Shown here piece by piece: positions 28,591 to 32,035 of a DNA stretch of 32,035 nucleotides. How positions within the stretch are numbered: the first letter of the stretch is position 1; every line of letters begins with the position of its first letter. The notes beneath the pieces were generated by a model, which was not told where the DNA came from, did not search any database, and saw only the letters and a list, made by a program, of their open reading frames with translations. The stretch is from a virus, in IMG/VR virus record IMGVR_UViG_3300008262_000304, positions 1-32,035 of that record, one strand, 5' to 3'. The translations under genes were made by a program, and so were the position numbers.

Positions 28591-31325
28591 ACAGTTATCC
28601 TATCATTTTTAAATACAAGGTATTTATCGCTTGCATACCCTTCTACAGAATCTATTATATATCTATCAATATAGTAGTCTATTTGATTAAAATTAAATCC
28701 GGTAGTTTCTATATAATTTTTAATATTTAATACAATATCAGCGGAAGCTCCAATTTTACAGTAACAAAGGGGAACAGCTAATTTAAATCCTAATTCTTGA
28801 TTATCCCCAGGCTGAATACTTCTCATCCAAAGCGGAAGATAATTTCTTTCAGATTCCCCCACTTGCTTTATCCTGCTTCTCCAGTTACTTACACCATTTG
28901 GAAAATATGTGTTAGGTTTACTCCTTCCAGCAAAATATCCTGTACTGTCTGAAGTTATTACTATATCCGGCCTCGGACTTTCTGGAGAAGGTATAGCTAG
29001 TTGGTCTAGGGTAGCAGTCCAAAGAATATTACTATTATTAACAATAATCTCAGTTGAGTTCCCGTTTATGTTTTTTAATCTATCAGGTAATCGATTTCCG
29101 TTTGGTTCTGAAGGATCAATCATTTCTATGTAAACAATTTCGTAAATTTCGTTTCTTGTTCCCGGAGATATAGCAGTAGCGGTTTTCACATTACCAAAGT
29201 AAAATCTTTTCTTTTTGTGATTAAGACCTATTGCACTTACGTATGCAGCAGCTTCTTTGGTTTCAATACCTGCATAAATTACCATTGAAAGATCAAGTTT
29301 AACACCAAAATTAGGATCGTTGGCTCGGTATATGCTTTGCGGTGTGAAGATATTAGCGTTTTCTATAAATTGCCTCCAAACATCTCGCTGACTTAATTTT
29401 AAAAATGGTTTAACTCGCAAGTTGCTGTAGACAAGTCGATTTGGAGTTTCAACGGTTAAAGTAAATGTTCTTCGGGTTGCACTATATCTATATTGATCTT
29501 TTGCTTCAACTGTAAAAGTATACTCTCGATCAACAGTAGTATCCCCGCCGTCGATGAAAAAATTTCCTTGTTCAAAACTAGTAATTCCGTAATTAACAAA
29601 ATTATGAGATTCCCAATCTGTCGGAGTAAATGTTAATTTTTTATTTGGTAATTTTGCTTTATAGAATTGATTGTTAATTCTTACAATATCGTTGGTATAA
29701 TATTGTCGATCCGATGCCCAAAACGATCTATAGATAAAATTATCTCCGTATTGGTTTGTCTTACCAACTATTTCACCGTCTAAGTTTAAAGATAACCCGT
29801 AGGGCAATTTGCCGTCTACAATATTATAGAGAATAATTGCATTATTAGCTGAACTTGCAGCACTTACAGATAGTGATGATACAAAATTAGCATTTATAGA
29901 CCCTAGGTTTCCGTTAGTGATCCATCTTATAGCACTATCAATTTCTCCAATAACTTGTAGAGTAAAAACACGGGGCGCCTTGACAATTTCAGTGCCGTCA
30001 CTTAATCGAATTGCTACAACTGTAAACTTGTATGTTTCTGTTATAGCAGGCTGATAAGGAATTCTTCCAAATAAGTCAGCGGTTGCTACATCAAAATTAA
30101 GTCCGGTTGGTAGTGAACTTTGAGAACCAATGTATAATTCTAAATCGTTAGGTATATTGAATAATAAATTTTCTGTAAGAGTAAGTCTATAAGTGTCAGA
30201 TGATAATTTAGCAACATTACTTATTTGGAATATTTTACTTGTATCAACATTTTGTGCAAATACTAAATTCTGAAAAGATAAGAATTGTCCAAAAACAGGT
30301 GCTGCTCCAACAACTTTTATTGTAAGTTTATTATTTCCTGCAAGATTATCAGTTAGCAAGATTTGATATGTATTAGATATTACGTCTGCATTGATTAAAC
30401 TATATTGATACAAAATGTTATTGTTATCATAAGTATCTAATTTTAAAGTCAGATAGTTATTTGCCCTATATGTACCTAAGTTACTTGGAGTAATCCATAA
30501 AGGACTTTTTAGATAGGTTACGTCGGCTGTAAATAGTCCTGACAATCCCGTGTTGTCTGCTCGAAAATAATCATCGCCTACAACAAATATTTTAAATGTT
30601 CTTTTAATATAACTGTCACCGTCGGTAACTGTTACAGCAAATTCATAATTTTGATTAAGTTTTCTTGGCAAACTAGTTGGTATGAAGAAATCGTAAAAAA
30701 CAGAATCATAAAAATAACTGTCGTATCCGTTAGTAGATCTAACAGCAAAATCGTAGGCAACAGCATCGTATAAAGTTCCGTCATAAGAACCATTACCGTC
30801 TTGATCTCTAATGGTGATTGTTGGTTGTACAAATCCGGTGATTCTTCCTGTTTTTGTTAGAACAAGCCCTGGCGGAAGTCTTCCGTCATCTTCTCCAATA
30901 AAATAAGTTAGTTTTTGCCCAGTTGACGTATCGTTATCAAATGCTGTTATTTGATAATCTACAAATGAACTGTCTAATACAAAAAATTGTTGGCTAGAAC
31001 CTATTGCAAGATCTCCTGCCGGGGTAATAAATTCCGGAGCATCTGCACCTTCTATTGTTATAGCAAATGTTCTGTCGCTAAATTCATTACCTTTTTTTGC
31101 TCTAATACAAAATACAAAGTTAGTAATTCTACTAACTTCAAAAGGAGTACCGACAATTTCGTTACCTATGAGTCTAAGTCCGCCAGGTAGTTGTCCTGAA
31201 ATAACAGTATAAGTTACATCGGAAGTGCCATTTACTGGTAGTTGAATATTGGGATTTAGCAAAACTCTTTCTTGCAAAGTCCCAAACGAATACCCCGAAG
31301 GCTTAGTCCATACATTTAATGCCAT
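28587..31325 (-). CDS. Large Ig-like (He_PIG) tail/baseplate fibre protein
   Basis: 912 aa. Repeated Ig-like motifs of the LPxGL...G.I.G type: GQLPGGLRLIGNEIVGTP (about 45), GRLPPGLVLTKTGRITGF (about 150), SSLPTGLNFDVATADLFGRI (about 400), GKLPYGLSLNLDGEIVGK (about 495), each followed by FTV.A.D-type strands. Such He_PIG/cadherin-like modules are common in phage fibres that bind cell-surface sugars. The N-terminus (MALNVWTKPSGYSFGTLQER) would anchor to the baseplate; the C-terminal ~250 residues form a different, non-repeat domain. TTAGGAA precedes the ATG. Host-range determinant candidate. Confidence 0.88.
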   Translation of the reverse strand: MALNVWTKPSGYSFGTLQERVLLNPNIQLPVNGTSDVTYTVISGQLPGGLRLIGNEIVGTPFEVSRITNFVFCIRAKKGNEFSDRTFAITIEGADAPEFITPAGDLAIGSSQQFFVLDSSFVDYQITAFDNDTSTGQKLTYFIGEDDGRLPPGLVLTKTGRITGFVQPTITIRDQDGNGSYDGTLYDAVAYDFAVRSTNGYDSYFYDSVFYDFFIPTSLPRKLNQNYEFAVTVTDGDSYIKRTFKIFVVGDDYFRADNTGLSGLFTADVTYLKSPLWITPSNLGTYRANNYLTLKLDTYDNNNILYQYSLINADVISNTYQILLTDNLAGNNKLTIKVVGAAPVFGQFLSFQNLVFAQNVDTSKIFQISNVAKLSSDTYRLTLTENLLFNIPNDLELYIGSQSSLPTGLNFDVATADLFGRIPYQPAITETYKFTVVAIRLSDGTEIVKAPRVFTLQVIGEIDSAIRWITNGNLGSINANFVSSLSVSAASSANNAIILYNIVDGKLPYGLSLNLDGEIVGKTNQYGDNFIYRSFWASDRQYYTNDIVRINNQFYKAKLPNKKLTFTPTDWESHNFVNYGITSFEQGNFFIDGGDTTVDREYTFTVEAKDQYRYSATRRTFTLTVETPNRLVYSNLRVKPFLKLSQRDVWRQFIENANIFTPQSIYRANDPNFGVKLDLSMVIYAGIETKEAAAYVSAIGLNHKKKRFYFGNVKTATAISPGTRNEIYEIVYIEMIDPSEPNGNRLPDRLKNINGNSTEIIVNNSNILWTATLDQLAIPSPESPRPDIVITSDSTGYFAGRSKPNTYFPNGVSNWRSRIKQVGESERNYLPLWMRSIQPGDNQELGFKLAVPLCYCKIGASADIVLNIKNYIETTGFNFNQIDYYIDRYIIDSVEGYASDKYLVFKNDRITV
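28621..28628 (-). promoter_or_regulatory. T4-type late promoter (GATAAATA) inside the fibre gene end
   Basis: 31 nt before the 301-aa structural gene's ATG, within the last codons of the 912-aa gene. Confidence 0.55.
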
Positions 31326-31339
31326 TATATTTCCTAAGT

Positions 31340-31894
31340 TTAGGCAAAGGTTCCAAAATCTAAATTAGTTCCGCCATACGGTAAGTTAAATCCGCCAAGA
31401 TCTAGGCCGCCAACAGATGTACCAGTTGGTTGCTGAAAAGTTCCAAAGTTAATATTTACATTACCTGAAGCAATAATAAGTTCAACTAGTGCATTTACTA
31501 TAGGAATGTTTATCCCATAAACAGATGTTTGCAAATCACCAGTACCGTCACTATCAATAATTCTTTTTCCGTTGATGTCTAAATCTGCATTTAGACTAGG
31601 GCTTGGATCACTTGAAACTCTAGCTGTAGATGCTAGGTTAACAGTACTTGAATCTGATGTAATAGTAACCGATTGGTCAGTGCTGGTTAAACTTTTAAAT
31701 TGTAGGTTTGTAAGGTTTTTTTGAGAAAATACTCCAACACCCGAGCCTAAATTTACAGCACCTATAATATTAACATCTCCGGATAACTCCTCAAAAAGAT
31801 CGTTAACTTTCTGAAATGCGGTCCTTAAATCATCTCCAGTGCCGTCGTTTGCGTAGTTACCTAAATTCACTAGTTTGTTTTGATCAATCGGCAT
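31340..31894 (-). CDS. Small baseplate/fibre structural protein (184 aa)
   Basis: MPIDQNKLVNLGNYANDGTG then DDLRTAFQKVNDLFEEL, an N-terminal module (NDGTGD.LR.AF.K.N) common in marine T4-like tail/baseplate proteins; the rest is beta-rich and Asn/Gly/Ser-rich, ending GGFNLPYGGTNLDFGTF. No enzymatic motif. GAGG before the ATG and a GATAAATA promoter about 20 nt upstream. Confidence 0.82.
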   Translation of the reverse strand: MPIDQNKLVNLGNYANDGTGDDLRTAFQKVNDLFEELSGDVNIIGAVNLGSGVGVFSQKNLTNLQFKSLTSTDQSVTITSDSSTVNLASTARVSSDPSPSLNADLDINGKRIIDSDGTGDLQTSVYGINIPIVNALVELIIASGNVNINFGTFQQPTGTSVGGLDLGGFNLPYGGTNLDFGTFA

Positions 31895-31912
31895 AATTTA
31901 TCCTCTTTTAGA

Positions 31913-31920
31913 TATTTATC
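31913..31920 (-). promoter_or_regulatory. T4-type late promoter (GATAAATA)
   Basis: Intergenic, directly after the stop of the partial gene and 19 nt before the 184-aa structural gene. Confidence 0.75.
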
Positions 31921-31921
31921 G

Positions 31922-32035
31922 TTAATCCCACGCTCCGCCCGTTTGTTGCCAAGCACCGTCTGTGAATATCAGTGTACAGAAAGCACTACTATCAACATAT
32001 GAAGCGATGGCATCATTGAATATTCTAAATGGTAA
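31922..32035 (-). CDS. C-terminal end of a structural protein (partial)
   Basis: 37 codons and a TAA stop (31922-31924); the gene continues beyond the right edge. The tail reads IFNDAIASYVDSSAFCTLIF then TDGAWQQTGGAWD, a Gly/Trp-rich end typical of virion proteins. Too short to name; context suggests baseplate or tail fibre. Confidence 0.65.
   Translation of the reverse strand, partial: LPFRIFNDAIASYVDSSAFCTLIFTDGAWQQTGGAWD

Noticed and set aside
1-32035. tRNA genes, integrase or attachment site
   Set aside because: No cloverleaf-like segment, CCA-type end, integrase or flanking direct repeat was seen by eye; a tRNA scan would be decisive.

Overview
The window looks like part of the genome of a marine T4-like myovirus. 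Supporting this are a T4-type DNA polymerase (gp43), sliding clamp (gp45), clamp loader ATPase (gp44), a DsbA-like protein, phoH, dCMP deaminase, a GroES-like co-chaperonin, and baseplate/tail-fibre-like structural genes. DNA is AT-rich. Genes are packed with 1-4 nt stop/start overlaps, and everything except phoH is on the minus strand. The host is inferred, not shown: an alphaproteobacterial-type 7Fe ferredoxin, low GC and the absence of photosynthesis genes fit a SAR11-type (pelagiphage) host better than a cyanobacterium. No tRNA, CRISPR, IS element or integrase was seen. No gene-free stretch exceeds 160 nt.

Layout, left to right (transcription mostly right to left). 1-2.6 kb: a coupled cluster with a broken tRNA-guanine-transglycosylase-like (DpdA-like) gene, a possible T-fold/QueD-like partial gene, two unknowns and a DUF2061 membrane protein. 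2.6-7.2 kb: replication block gp45, nucleotide-sugar dehydrogenase, gp43 and DsbA-like, with three sigma70-type promoters (17-nt spacers) and a gp43 leader hairpin touching the Shine-Dalgarno. 7.2-15.2 kb: a late block read from GATAAATA late promoters and closed by a terminator. Its proteins repeatedly begin with a short leader (MRLRELFE, MLLRELFYRE, MRIRELLE, MKIIEILSE) resembling T4 capsid-targeting peptides with prohead-protease sites. Members include a nucleotidyltransferase, a ligase-like KxDG protein, a Dps-like ferritin and a peptidoglycan-binding protein.

15.2-19.1 kb: a proteostasis operon (dnaJ, clpA, unknown) behind a combined terminator-promoter. 19.1-22 kb: a probable lysis cassette (GH19 endolysin, spanin-like pair, small membrane proteins, DUF4337, holin-like). 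22-23.3 kb: two conserved virion-type hypotheticals. 23.3-24.2 kb: phoH alone on the plus strand, with a leader that can form two mutually exclusive hairpins. 24.2-26.2 kb: small membrane protein, gp44, ferredoxin, dCMP deaminase, translationally coupled. 26.2-32 kb: GroES-like protein, small unknowns, a DnaE-like fragment, then baseplate/fibre proteins to the window edge.

The most novel leads are the putative capsid-targeted enzyme block, the phoH leader RNA, the phage ClpA/DnaJ/GroES set, the internally deleted DpdA gene, and the gp43 leader hairpin with the geometry of the T4 gp43 operator. Identifications come from reading motifs by eye; no database search was run.
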